Assembly: GCF_001729485.1 (NCBI RefSeq)
Contig: NZ_CP017157.1
Location: 1,054,001-1,118,000, forward strand
DNA length: 64,000 nucleotides
From: Streptomyces lydicus
GTDB lineage: Bacteria > Actinomycetota > Actinomycetes > Streptomycetales > Streptomycetaceae
Direction of reading: 5' to 3'
Part shown: piece by piece, positions 16,999-26,061 of the stretch
How positions within the stretch are numbered: the stretch's first letter is position 1
Layout of the letters: each line of letters opens with the position of its first letter
Notes under the pieces: model-generated
The model's database searches: none
What the model saw: only the letters and a program-made list of their open reading frames with translations
Told to the model about the DNA's origin: nothing
Position numbers and translations under genes: made by a program

Positions 16999-17422
16999 CC
17001 CGCTGGTGGACCGGGGAGGGCGGGCCCGGGTGCTGGTCGGCGGCGTGCTGGTGGTGGTCGTCGCCGCGCAGGCGCTGCTGCCCTGGCTGGCCGCTGTGGC
17101 GCTGCCCGGCGCGGTGGCGGCGCCGGTGGCGTGGGGCGCGGCGGGCTGGGCGCTGCAGGTGCCCCAGCAGCACCGGCTGCTGGAACTGGCCGGCCCGCGC
17201 GGCACGGTCGCCCTCGCGCTGAACAACTCGGCGCTCTACCTGGGCCGTGCGGTCGGCTCCGCGCTCGGCGGGCTGGCGCTCGGGGCGGGGCTGGCGCCGG
17301 CCGCGCTGCCGTGGGCGGTCGCCGCGGTGGCGGCGGCCGGCCTCGCCGTCCACCTGGCGGCGGGCCGACGCTCCCGGCTTGCCGCGGGCGTGAGTACCCT
17401 TGGCAGTTATGAGCACTCTTGA
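16999..17422 (+). pseudogene. Remnant of an MFS transporter (C-terminal third)
   Basis: From LVDRGGRARVLVGG (the conserved DRxGRR-type loop) the frame runs through four hydrophobic helices, with LNNSALYLGRAVGSALGGL typical of DHA1 drug transporters, to a stop at 17422. There is no N-terminal half and no ribosome site; the sequence begins directly at the LysR-like remnant. The pattern is that of a deletion that removed the shared promoter and both 5' ends of a divergent pair. It overlaps the next gene by 14 bp. Confidence 0.6.
17395..17400 (+). promoter_or_regulatory. -10 box TACCCT, near-leaderless promoter
   Basis: TACCCT ends 8 nt before ATG 17409, so the predicted transcript has a leader of one or two bases at most. 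It lies inside the MFS remnant. Confidence 0.4.
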
Positions 17423-17702
17423 GCCCGAGCGCGGGGCAGGCACGGGGACCCTCGTAGAGCCGACACCTCAGGTGTCGCACGGCGACGGCGACCACGAGCG
17501 CTTCGCCCACTACGTCCAGAAGGACAAGATCATGGCGAGCGCGCTCGACGGTACCCCCGTCGTGGCGCTCTGCGGCAAGGTCTGGGTCCCGGGCCGTGAC
17601 CCCAAGAAGTACCCGGTCTGCCCGATGTGCAAGGAGATCTTCGAGTCCATGGGCGCCGGTGGCGACAAGGACAAGGGCGGCAAGGACGGCGGCAAGAAGT
17701 AG
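17409..17702 (+). CDS. DUF3039 family protein
   Basis: 97 residues. The core HGDGDHERFAHYVQKDKIM, followed by VVALCGKVWVPGRDPKKYPVCPMCKEIFE, is the DUF3039 family, conserved across actinobacteria, with a Cys...CPMC set that may bind a metal. The C-terminus is a Lys/Gly/Asp tail (KDKGGKDGGKK). The function is unknown. There is no ribosome site; the promoter suggests a near-leaderless mRNA. A hairpin terminator follows. Confidence 0.8.
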   Translation: MSTLEPERGAGTGTLVEPTPQVSHGDGDHERFAHYVQKDKIMASALDGTPVVALCGKVWVPGRDPKKYPVCPMCKEIFESMGAGGDKDKGGKDGGKK

Positions 17703-17790
17703 CGCCGCGGGCCGCGCGCCCACAGCAGAACAGCAGGAGCCGCGGGACGTCGTGACCGGCGTCGTGCGGTGGCGGTGCCCCGCCGTGGGT

Positions 17791-17821
17791 ACGGGCCCGG
17801 GCCCTCGTGGCCCGGGCCCGT
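17791..17821 (+). terminator. Terminator hairpin after DUF3039 gene
   Basis: A perfect 13-bp stem (17791-17803 with 17809-17821, loop CTCGT), followed by no T-run. It lies in the 377-bp gap before the hexosaminidase, which otherwise shows nothing clear; no DasR site was found there. Confidence 0.5.
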
Positions 17822-18079
17822 CGGCGTTCCCGCGCACCCGGCGCCGCGGACCGGACCGGCCGCCCGCCGCGGCGCACAACCGCCCCCGCCGCCCCGGGGA
17901 TTGCGCCGCCTCCCGCGCCGGCCCGCCCCTCGTGCCACCCCTCTTCGGGTGAACGGGAAACGGCCGGGGCGGGATCGTGGCAGCATCGACCGCGACGACC
18001 ACCCCCGCGCTGATCCCCTCCGCACCCGCACAGCGCCGACCGGTCCCGTGCCCGGGCGGCGCGCCGAAGGACTGACGGC

Positions 18080-19732
18080 ATGCCGGACACAGACACCCAC
18101 CCGGGAGCGGGCGCCGGCCTGATCCCGGCACCGCTGAGCGTCGACGGGCCGCACCGCTGCGCGGTCCACCTCGGCCACGGCACCGCGCTGGCCGCCGCAC
18201 CCGGCACCGAGGACACCGCGCAGTGGCTGCGCGCCACCCTCGGCGCGGCCTTCGGCCTGCCGCTGCCGCCCGGCCCCGCCGACGCCACCGACACCCTCGT
18301 CCTCGCCCTGGACCCGGCCCTCCCGGCCGAGGGCTACCGCCTGGAGGCGGTGCCCCGTTGGGGCGTACGCCTCACCGGCGGCGGCCCGGCCGGTGTCTTC
18401 TGGGGGGCGCAGACCCTGCGTCAGCTCCTCGGCCCGCACGCCTTCCGCCGCGCCCCGCTCGCCCCGGGGAGCCCCGTCGCCCTGCCGGCCCAGACCGTCG
18501 AGGACGGCCCCCGCTTCGCCTGGCGCGGCATGCTGCTCGACGTCGCACGGCACTTCCTGCCCAAGGACGGCGTGCTGCGCTGCCTCGACCTGCTCGCCGC
18601 ACACAAGCTCAACGTCCTGCACCTCCACCTCACCGACGACCAGGGCTGGCGCGTGGAGATCCGGCGCTACCCGGAGCTGACCCGCACCGGCGCCTGGCGC
18701 GCGCGCACCAAACTCGGCCACCGCGCCTCCCCCCTGTGGGACGAGCGGCCGCACGGCGGCTACTACACCCAGGACGACCTCCGCGAGATCGTCGCCTACG
18801 CCGCCCGACGGCACATCACCGTCGTCCCCGAGATCGACCTCCCCGGACACTCGCAGGCCGCCATCGCCGCCTACCCCGAACTCGGCAACACCGACGTCCT
18901 CGACACCACCTCCCTGCAGGTCTGGGACACCTGGGGCGTCAACCCCAACGTACTGGCACCCACCGACAACACCCTGCGGTTCTACGAGCACGTCCTGGAG
19001 GAGGTCCTCGACCTGTTCCCCTCGCCGTTCGTGCACATCGGCGGCGACGAGTGCCCCAAGGACCAGTGGCGGGCGTCCGCCACCGCGCAGGCCCGGATCG
19101 CCGAACTGTCGCTGGCCGGCGAGGACGAGCTGCAGAGCTGGTTCATCCGGCACTTCGACCGCTGGCTCACCGACCGCGGCCGGCGCCTGATCGGCTGGGA
19201 CGAGATTCTCGAAGGCGGCCTGGCCGAGGGCGCCGCCGTCTCGTCCTGGCGGGGCTACGCCGGCGGGATCGCGGCCGCGAAATCCGGCCACGACGTGGTC
19301 ATGTGCCCCGAACAACAGGTCTACCTGGACCACCGTCAGGACCCGTCCCCGGACGAACCGGTGCCCATCGGCTTCGTACGGACCCTGGAGGACGTCTACC
19401 GCTTCGAGCCGGTCCCGCCGGAACTGACGGCCGAGCAGGCCGCACACGTCCTGGGCACGCAGGCCAACGCCTGGACCGAGGTCATGGACACTCAGGCGCG
19501 CCTGGACTACCAGGTCTTCCCGCGGCTGGCCGCGTTCGCCGAGGTCGCCTGGTCGCGGCTGCCCGCCCCGCCGGACCGCGACTACCAGGACTTCACCCGG
19601 CGGATGGCCGTCCACTACGCCCGGCTGGACGCCCTCGGGGTCGACTACCGGCCACCCGGCGGCCCCCGCCCCTGGCAGAAACGCCCCGGCGTGCTCGGAC
19701 GCCCGATCGACGGGGCGCCCCCAAACGTGTGA
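18080..19732 (+). CDS. Beta-N-acetylhexosaminidase (GH20)
   Basis: 550 residues. A GH20b-like N-terminal domain (about 15-145) precedes the TIM barrel. The barrel carries RGMLLDVARHFLP, LNVLHLHLTDDQGWR, PEIDLPGHSQAAIAAYPELG and the catalytic HIGGDECPKDQW with Asp323/Glu324, which use substrate-assisted catalysis. It removes terminal GlcNAc or GalNAc from chitin oligomers or glycoconjugates. There is no signal peptide, so it is probably cytoplasmic. The ATG context is GGACTGACGGC. No DasR site is visible upstream, unlike the PTS genes at the far end of the window. Confidence 0.9.
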   Translation: MPDTDTHPGAGAGLIPAPLSVDGPHRCAVHLGHGTALAAAPGTEDTAQWLRATLGAAFGLPLPPGPADATDTLVLALDPALPAEGYRLEAVPRWGVRLTGGGPAGVFWGAQTLRQLLGPHAFRRAPLAPGSPVALPAQTVEDGPRFAWRGMLLDVARHFLPKDGVLRCLDLLAAHKLNVLHLHLTDDQGWRVEIRRYPELTRTGAWRARTKLGHRASPLWDERPHGGYYTQDDLREIVAYAARRHITVVPEIDLPGHSQAAIAAYPELGNTDVLDTTSLQVWDTWGVNPNVLAPTDNTLRFYEHVLEEVLDLFPSPFVHIGGDECPKDQWRASATAQARIAELSLAGEDELQSWFIRHFDRWLTDRGRRLIGWDEILEGGLAEGAAVSSWRGYAGGIAAAKSGHDVVMCPEQQVYLDHRQDPSPDEPVPIGFVRTLEDVYRFEPVPPELTAEQAAHVLGTQANAWTEVMDTQARLDYQVFPRLAAFAEVAWSRLPAPPDRDYQDFTRRMAVHYARLDALGVDYRPPGGPRPWQKRPGVLGRPIDGAPPNV

Positions 19733-20075
19733 GCCCCCGCGCAAGGAGGGAGCCCGTCCGGCCGGACCCTGGGACGGTGGTGCGGTACGGCGGTTCCCCC
19801 GCCCCGCCGTACCGCCCCGCGGGGCACCGCCGAACCGACGGGGCGCGCCCGCGGCGGCCGGCCGCCACCGTGCTCCCTCACGGCCCGTGGCGGGTGAACT
19901 CACGGCCTGTGGCGGACGAAACCGGACCAGCAGCCTGTTCGGGGACGGAACGCCGCTTCGTGGACCCTCGCGCCGAGGGCCCGGGAAGATGTGCCAGAGT
20001 TGCCACGTCCGGGCCGTGAGCACGTACCGTACGGCGGAGCGGAACTGCCGGGACACCGGGGAAGGGGCAGCTGGC
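19733..20075. other. Intergenic region before the molybdo-flavoprotein operon
   Basis: 343 bp. A 12-bp hairpin (19782-19793 with 19804-19815) probably ends the hexosaminidase transcript. TACCGT near 20030 is a possible -10 for the operon. Nothing else is clear. Confidence 0.4.
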
Positions 20076-20972
20076 TTGACCACGCACGCACCGCACGCGT
20101 CGCACACGGTGACGTTGCCGGCCTCGCTCGACGAGGCGGTGGCGGCGCTCACCGCCATGCCCGCCGCCGTGCCCGTCGCGGGCGGCACCGATCTCATGGC
20201 GGCGGTCAACGCCGGACTCCTCAGACCCGCGGCCCTGGTGGGCCTCGGCCGGATCAGCGAGATCCGCGGCTGGCAGTACCTGGACGGCCATGCGCTGCTC
20301 GGCGCCGGCCTGACCCTCGCCCGGATGGGACGCCCCGACTTCGCCGCCCTGATCCCCGGTCTGGCCGCCGCCGCCCGCGCGGCCGGCCCACCGCAGATCC
20401 GCAACGCCGGCACCCTGGGCGGCAACATCGTCACCTCCGCCGCCACGGGCGACACCCTGCCGGTGCTCGCCGCCCTGGAGGCCACGGTGATCATCGCCGG
20501 TCCCGGGGGCGGCCGCCGGGAGATCCCGGTCAGCCACCTGCTGGCCGGCCGCGAGATGCTGCACCCCGGCGAACTCGTCGGTTTCGTACGGGTGCCGCTG
20601 CTGCACGCCCCGCAGACCTTCCTCAAGGCCACCGGCCGCACCGGCCCCGGCCGCGCCACCGCCTCGGTCGCGCTGGTCCTGGACCCGGCCAGGCGCGGGG
20701 TGCGCTGCGCGGTCGGCGCGGTCGCCGCCATGCCGCTGCGCCCCCTGGAGGCCGAGCAGTGGGTGGCCTCGCTCATCGACTGGGACGGCGAACGCGGCCT
20801 GGTCCCCGAGGCGCTGACGGCCTTCGGCGACTACGTCGCCGCCGCCTGCATCCCGGACCCGGCTCCGCCGGAGGACGGCTCCGAACCGGCGGCCCTGCCG
20901 CCGGCCGCGCTGCACCTGCGCCGTACGGTGGCAGCCCTGGCCCGCCGCGCACTGGGGAGGGCGCTGTCATGA
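20076..20972 (+). CDS. Xanthine dehydrogenase family FAD-binding subunit (CoxM-like)
   Basis: 298 residues from TTG 20076 (reading TTHAPHASHTVTLPASLDEAV), which has GAAGG about 10 nt upstream and gives the usual family length; no in-frame ATG lies nearby. The FAD-binding motif AGGTDLM and the second motif AGTLGGNIVTSAATGDTLPVL are intact. In this enzyme class the subunit passes electrons from the [2Fe-2S] clusters to FAD. It overlaps the next gene by 4 nt (ATGA), so it is the first gene of a three-gene operon. Confidence 0.85.
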   Translation: MTTHAPHASHTVTLPASLDEAVAALTAMPAAVPVAGGTDLMAAVNAGLLRPAALVGLGRISEIRGWQYLDGHALLGAGLTLARMGRPDFAALIPGLAAAARAAGPPQIRNAGTLGGNIVTSAATGDTLPVLAALEATVIIAGPGGGRREIPVSHLLAGREMLHPGELVGFVRVPLLHAPQTFLKATGRTGPGRATASVALVLDPARRGVRCAVGAVAAMPLRPLEAEQWVASLIDWDGERGLVPEALTAFGDYVAAACIPDPAPPEDGSEPAALPPAALHLRRTVAALARRALGRALS

Positions 20973-23086
20973 GTGACGCCGACAACCGCCATCCGCACGC
21001 CCCGCACCCCGAGCAGGGCTGGCAGCCGCTGCCGCAGGGCGGCGAATACGAGTCGGAGGCAACGGCCTTCGTCCAGCTGCCGGAGGGCTTCACCACCGGT
21101 GTCTACGGCGGCCGCAACCCCGGCTGGACCCCGGGCGCCGACCCGCTCGCCGCGCCCGGCCACGGCTACACCCCGCCGGCCTCCTTCACCCCGCACGCCC
21201 CCGCGCCGGCCGCCGGCGCGGACAGCGACCCGGCGGCGACCGGCCAGTGGACGATGCCGTTCGCCGACCCCGCGGGCGGCTACGCCGACCCGTCCGCCGG
21301 CTACCCGGCGCACGCCGGGTCGCCGGCTCACCACGACCCGCACGCCGACTACCGGAGCGGCGCGCCCGAGGGGTCCCGGCCGTGGGGCGGCGACCCGGTG
21401 GACTGGCCGGTGGCGGGCAGCCCCGAGGCGGCCGGCACCGGAAGCTGGTCGGTCCCGGCCGCGGCCGACGACGGGCTGGAGGAGTCCGGCGAGTACCTGG
21501 TCGGCGACGAACGCCTGACGGGCCGTACGGGCCACGCCGGGCAGCCCGGCCACCAGGGCCACCCGGGCCACGACGCCGCCGCCTACCAGGGCGGCTACCC
21601 GGGCGCCGGCGCGTACGACACCGCCGGCGGCGCCGCGGACACCGCGGGGGCCGCCCGCACCGGGCACTGGAACTTCACCACCGGGCTCAGCGCCACGGGC
21701 GGCGCGCAGCCGCCCGCCGAGGACGTCCCGCGGGGCGGCGCCGGACAGGACCCGTACGGCGGCCCCGCCGACGGCTCCTACGCGCCGGAGAACGCCCCGC
21801 ACCACGGCGGCGCGCACGACCCCGGCCCGCACGACACCCACGCGCCTCACGACCGCCACGAGCAGCACGCGCACCACGGCACCCACGAGCAGCACGCGCA
21901 CCACGACACCGACGGCCACGACGTCGCGAGTCCGTACGGGACGGGCGCCGGCACCCCGGACACCGCCGCGACCGGGCACTGGTCGCTGCCGGCCGACGCG
22001 CTGGCCCAGTGGCCGCCGGCGGGCACCACGGCGCAGCCGGCGCACGACGGGGCGGTCGAGGTGCCCGCACCCGCCGGCGCGGGCAGCTGGACGGCCCCGG
22101 TGGCCGACGAGGAACGGCCCCAGGCACCCGACGAGTTCGCGTCGCCCGCCGACGGCGGCCCGGCCGCGCCCGGCGCCCCGGAGACGGCCGGCACGCACCC
22201 GGACGCCTTCGAGCCCGCCGCGGACCCGGCGCACGAGCAGCAGGCCGGCCACGCCCCGGACTCCGACCCCGCCGGGACCGACGCGCCCGCCGAGGACGAC
22301 GGCACGACGGCCGCCACCGGTGCGCCCGGCGACGTCGAGGACGCCGACCGGGGCACGGCCCCCGACGCGCCCTCCGACGCGCCCACCGCCCCCGACGGCG
22401 GCGCGCCGGACCCGGCAGCCGACGAGGCGCCCGCCCCCGCCGCGGCACCCGACTCCCACGACGAACACCCCGCCGCCTCCTACGTGCTGCGCGTCAACGG
22501 CATCGACCGGCCCGTCACCGACGCCTGGATCGGCGAGTCGCTGCTGTACGTGCTGCGCGAGCGCCTCGGCCTGGCCGGCGCCAAGGACGGCTGCTCGCAG
22601 GGCGAGTGCGGTGCCTGCTCCGTCCAGGTGGACGGCCGGCTGGTGGCCTCCTGCCTGGTGCCCGCGGCGACGGCGGCGGGCAGCGAGGTCCGTACGGTCG
22701 AGGGGCTCGCACAGAACGGCGTGCCGTCCGACGTGCAGCGGGCGCTCGCCGCGTCCGGTGCCGTGCAGTGCGGCTTCTGCGTACCGGGCATGGCGATGAC
22801 CGTGCACGACCTGCTGGAGGGCAACCACGCCCCCAGCGAGCTGGAGACCCGCAAGGCGCTGTGCGGCAACCTCTGCCGCTGCTCCGGCTACCGGGGCGTG
22901 CTGGAGGCCGTCGAGGAGGTCGTCAAGGAGCGTGCGGAGGCCGCGGAGGCCGCCTACGCCGCGCCGGACGACCCGGACGCGGCGGCACCGGCGGACACCG
23001 CCCGCATCCCCCACCAGGCAGGCCCCGCCGACCCGATGGGCCCTGCCGCGCACGACCAGGATCCGCACACGGGAGGCTCGGCATGA
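20969..23086 (+). CDS. [2Fe-2S] subunit of molybdenum-hydroxylase family with ~500-residue disordered extension
   Basis: 705 residues against about 160 for normal CoxS-type subunits. The C-terminal part (about 500-660) has cluster I ligands C542, C547, C550, C562 in GCSQGECGACS...ASC and cluster II ligands C601, C604, C636, C638 in CGFC...CGNLCRC, all intact. The preceding part is Gly/Ala/Pro/Asp-rich and probably disordered. It carries five copies of a TGxW(S/T/N)-like motif with Trp at 94, 160, 234, 338 and 374, and a His-rich patch at about 283-320 with 13 His. A low-complexity tail follows the Fe-S domain. ATG 20969 and the stop both form 4-nt overlaps with neighbours. Confidence 0.85.
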   Translation: MSDADNRHPHAPHPEQGWQPLPQGGEYESEATAFVQLPEGFTTGVYGGRNPGWTPGADPLAAPGHGYTPPASFTPHAPAPAAGADSDPAATGQWTMPFADPAGGYADPSAGYPAHAGSPAHHDPHADYRSGAPEGSRPWGGDPVDWPVAGSPEAAGTGSWSVPAAADDGLEESGEYLVGDERLTGRTGHAGQPGHQGHPGHDAAAYQGGYPGAGAYDTAGGAADTAGAARTGHWNFTTGLSATGGAQPPAEDVPRGGAGQDPYGGPADGSYAPENAPHHGGAHDPGPHDTHAPHDRHEQHAHHGTHEQHAHHDTDGHDVASPYGTGAGTPDTAATGHWSLPADALAQWPPAGTTAQPAHDGAVEVPAPAGAGSWTAPVADEERPQAPDEFASPADGGPAAPGAPETAGTHPDAFEPAADPAHEQQAGHAPDSDPAGTDAPAEDDGTTAATGAPGDVEDADRGTAPDAPSDAPTAPDGGAPDPAADEAPAPAAAPDSHDEHPAASYVLRVNGIDRPVTDAWIGESLLYVLRERLGLAGAKDGCSQGECGACSVQVDGRLVASCLVPAATAAGSEVRTVEGLAQNGVPSDVQRALAASGAVQCGFCVPGMAMTVHDLLEGNHAPSELETRKALCGNLCRCSGYRGVLEAVEEVVKERAEAAEAAYAAPDDPDAAAPADTARIPHQAGPADPMGPAAHDQDPHTGGSA

Positions 23087-25437
23087 ACGAGCGGAGCACG
23101 GGAGGCGTGACCGGCACGTCCGACGGCGCGGGCGCCGCCACCGCGACCCCCGCGGCGGGCACCCCGGTCCCCGTCGAGGAGCCCCTGCACGGCCTGGGCG
23201 TCTCCTTGCCGTCCGCCGACGCGCCGGCGAAGACCGAGGGCACCTTCCCCTACGCGGCCGACCTGTGGGCCGAGGGGCTGCTGTGGGCGGCGGTGCTGCG
23301 CTCGCCGCACCCGCGCGCCCGCATCCTGTCCCTCGACACCCAGCACGCCGCGGAGATGCCGGGCGTGCGCGTCGTCGTCACGCACGAGGACGTCCCCGGG
23401 GACGCGGGCCACGGCCGGGGCACCGCCGACCGCCCGGTCTTCGCCAGGGACGAGGTCCGCCACCACGGCGAGCCGATCGCCGCGGTGGCCGCCGACCACC
23501 CCGACACGGCACGGCTCGCCGCCGCCGCCATCGCCGTCGAGTACGAGGTCCTGGACGCCGTCACCGACCCCCAACTCGCCTTCGAGGCCGAGCCGCTGCA
23601 CCCGGACGGCAACCTCATCCGGCACATCCCGCTCCGCTTCGGCGACCCCGACGCCGTCGGCGAGGTGATGGTCGAGGGGCTCTACCGCATCGGCCGCCAG
23701 GACCCCGCGCCCATCGGGGCCGAGGCCGGGCTCGCGGTGCCGCGCCCCGACGGCGGGGTGGAGATCTACACCGCCTCCACCGACCCGCACACCGACCGCG
23801 CGCTGGCCGCCGCCTCCTTCGGACTGGAACCGGAGCAGGTCAAGGTCGTGGTGACCGGCGTCCCCGGCGCCACCGCCGACCGCGAGGACCCCGGCATCCA
23901 GCTGCCGCTCGGCCTGCTGGCGCTGCGCACCGGCTGCCCCGTCAAACTGGCCGCCACCCGCGAGGAGTCCTTCCTCTCCCACGCCCACCGCCACCCCACG
24001 CTGCTGCGCTACCGCCACCACGCGGACGCCGACGGCAAGCTGGTCAAGGTGGAGGCGCAGATCCTCATGGACGCCGGCGCCTACGCGGACACCTCCGCCG
24101 ACGCGCTGGCCGCCGCGGTCTCCTTCTCCTGCGGCCCGTACGTCGTCCCGCACGCGGTCGTCGACGGCTGGGCGGTGCGCACCAACAACCCGCCCTCCGG
24201 CCACGTACGCGGTGAGGGCGCGCTGCAGGTCTGCGCCGCCTACGAGGGCCAGATGGACAAGCTGGCGGCCCGGCTGGGCCTGGAGCCCGACGAGCTGCGG
24301 ATGCGCAACGTCATGGCCACCGGCGACCTGCTGCCCACGGGGCAGACGGTGACCTGCCCGGCCCCCGTCGCCGAACTCCTGCGCGCCGTGAAGGAGGCGC
24401 CGCTGCCCGAGCTGCCCAAGGACGCCCCCGAGGCGGAGTGGCTGCTCCCGGGCGGCCCGGAGGGCGCGGGGGAGCCGGGGGCGGTGCGGCGCGGCGTCGG
24501 CTACGCGCTGGGCATGGTGCACATGCTCGGCGCGGAGGGCACCGACGAGGTCTCCACCGCCACCGTGAAGGTCAGCGGTTCGGTCGCCACCGTCATCTGC
24601 GCGGCCGTGGAGACCGGTTCGGGGTTCTCCACCCTGGCGCGGCAGATCGTGCAGGAGACCCTCGGCATCGACGAGGTGCACGTCGCTCCCGTCGACACCG
24701 ACCAGCCGCCGGCCGGCGCCGCCTGCCACGGCCGGCACACCTGGGTCTCCGGCGGCGCCGTCGAACGCGCCGCCAAGATGGTCCGCACCCAGCTCCTGCA
24801 GCCGCTGGCCCACAAGTTCGGCATGTCCACCGAACTCCTCCAGATCAACGACGGCAAGATCACCTCGTACGACGGGGTGCTCAGCACGACGGTCGCCGAG
24901 GCGCTGGACGGCAAGGAGCTGTGGGCCACCGCCCAGTGCCGGCCGCACCCCACCGAGCCGCTGGACGACAGCGGCCAGGGCGACGCGTTCGTCGGCCTCG
25001 CCTTCTGCGCGATCCGCTGCGTCGCCGACGTCGACATCGAACTGGGCACGATCCGGGTCGTGGAGATGACCGTCGCGCAGGACGTGGGCCGGGTCCTCAA
25101 CCCGCGCCAGCTGCGGGCCCGTATCGAGGCCGGTGTCACCCAGGGCCTGGGCGCCGCCCTGATGGAGAACCTCCGCACCACCCGCGGCCAGGTCCGTCAC
25201 CCCGACCTCACCGGCTACGCCCTGCCCACCGCCCTCGACGCCCCCGACATCCGCATCGTCCAGCTCGTCGAGGAACGCGACGTGATCGCCCCGTTCGGCG
25301 CCAAGCCCGCCAGCGCGGTCCCGGTCGTCACCTCACCCGCGGCGGTGGCCTCCGCGGTCCGCGCCGCCACCGGCCGCCCCATCGGCCGCCTCCCGATCCG
25401 CCCGCAGGCGGCGGTGGCCCAGGTCATCCCGCAGTAG
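23083..25437 (+). CDS. Xanthine dehydrogenase family molybdopterin-subunit homologue with degenerate active site
   Basis: 784 residues, beginning in a 4-nt overlap with the Fe-S gene. The overall family pattern is clear (GTFPYAADLW, LRSPHPRARIL, GEPIAAVAADHPDTA, the C-terminal EMTVAQDVGRVLNP and GVTQGLGAALMEN). Several cofactor and catalytic positions are altered: the usual GGxFGGK loop reads VPGATADRED (about 255-265), and the terminal GEP/GEAGT loop with the catalytic Glu reads FGAKPASAV (about 738). RGEGALQ keeps the Arg of the RGFGxPQ loop. It may bind molybdopterin poorly or act on a different chemistry. The substrate is unknown. Confidence 0.8.
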   Translation: MNERSTGGVTGTSDGAGAATATPAAGTPVPVEEPLHGLGVSLPSADAPAKTEGTFPYAADLWAEGLLWAAVLRSPHPRARILSLDTQHAAEMPGVRVVVTHEDVPGDAGHGRGTADRPVFARDEVRHHGEPIAAVAADHPDTARLAAAAIAVEYEVLDAVTDPQLAFEAEPLHPDGNLIRHIPLRFGDPDAVGEVMVEGLYRIGRQDPAPIGAEAGLAVPRPDGGVEIYTASTDPHTDRALAAASFGLEPEQVKVVVTGVPGATADREDPGIQLPLGLLALRTGCPVKLAATREESFLSHAHRHPTLLRYRHHADADGKLVKVEAQILMDAGAYADTSADALAAAVSFSCGPYVVPHAVVDGWAVRTNNPPSGHVRGEGALQVCAAYEGQMDKLAARLGLEPDELRMRNVMATGDLLPTGQTVTCPAPVAELLRAVKEAPLPELPKDAPEAEWLLPGGPEGAGEPGAVRRGVGYALGMVHMLGAEGTDEVSTATVKVSGSVATVICAAVETGSGFSTLARQIVQETLGIDEVHVAPVDTDQPPAGAACHGRHTWVSGGAVERAAKMVRTQLLQPLAHKFGMSTELLQINDGKITSYDGVLSTTVAEALDGKELWATAQCRPHPTEPLDDSGQGDAFVGLAFCAIRCVADVDIELGTIRVVEMTVAQDVGRVLNPRQLRARIEAGVTQGLGAALMENLRTTRGQVRHPDLTGYALPTALDAPDIRIVQLVEERDVIAPFGAKPASAVPVVTSPAAVASAVRAATGRPIGRLPIRPQAAVAQVIPQ

Positions 25438-25457
25438 CCGCCGGCAGGCCCGTACGA

Positions 25458-25499
25458 CGACGGAGGCGGCTCCCACACAGGTGGGAGCCGCCTCCGTCG
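25458..25499 (+). terminator. Terminator of the molybdo-flavoprotein operon
   Basis: A perfect 19-bp stem (25458-25476 with 25481-25499, loop ACAG), 20 bp past the last stop. Confidence 0.75.
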
Positions 25500-25642
25500 C
25501 ACGTATCGAGGCCGTGGCGGGCTTCCCCGCTGACCGTCGGGTCGAGCTGCAGCGTCACCGGATTCGGTACACATTGGAAAGAGGAGGCTCCCTCTCCTGG
25601 ATTCAGGTCAGGGAGCCGTCATCCGATGTAAAGGATCGCAAA

Positions 25643-25975
25643 ATGTCCACTCGGCCTTCTCCTCGCATCGTAGATGTTGACGCCGGCAACGACGCCGGCA
25701 GCGACGCCCCCGGTAAGCATGCGACCTCACTGGGAGTTGACGGCGAGAACTTCACACCGGGCGGCAAGGCTCATTTCGTGTTCACCGGCAAGGGAAAGAC
25801 CTTGGCGCAAGGAACGGCGGACGTGGATCAGAAGGGATTCGTCAGCTGGGAGGCAACGGTGAAGCCCGCACTCGGCTGCGGGGGTTCGGTGGGCGTGGTG
25901 GGGAAGGACCTGAGTTCCGGCAAGGAAACCGGCGATGCGTTCGCCACGATATTTTGCCCCGGAGATTCCCGATGA
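25643..25975 (+). CDS. Small AT-richer orphan protein, predicted beta-sandwich
   Basis: 110 residues, not recognised. ATG 25643 has AAAGGAT 7 nt upstream. After an Asp/Gly-rich start the sequence alternates hydrophobic and polar residues (FTPGGKAHFVFTGKG, GFVSWEATVKPALGCGG, GDAFATIFC), as in Ig-like beta-sandwiches, with two Cys about 29 residues apart that could form a disulfide. No signal peptide is visible. Codons use clearly more A/T than the neighbours, and the gene sits next to tRNA-Cys, so it may have been acquired. A terminator follows directly. Confidence 0.65.
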   Translation: MSTRPSPRIVDVDAGNDAGSDAPGKHATSLGVDGENFTPGGKAHFVFTGKGKTLAQGTADVDQKGFVSWEATVKPALGCGGSVGVVGKDLSSGKETGDAFATIFCPGDSR

Positions 25976-26008
25976 GATCCACCGGGAAAGCGGCGTGAAC
26001 GTGCCAAG

Positions 26009-26040
26009 AGGGCGGCACCCCGAGGGGATGCCGCCCTTTT
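26009..26040 (+). terminator. Terminator of the orphan gene
   Basis: A 9-bp stem (26009-26017 with 26029-26037) stacked on an inner CCCC/GGGG stem, followed by TTT. Confidence 0.75.
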
Positions 26041-26061
26041 CCCTTCGCCTGGCAAAGGCAC

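Noticed and set aside
17703..18079. DasR site upstream of the GH20 gene
   Set aside because: No TGGTnTAGACCA-like sequence is present.
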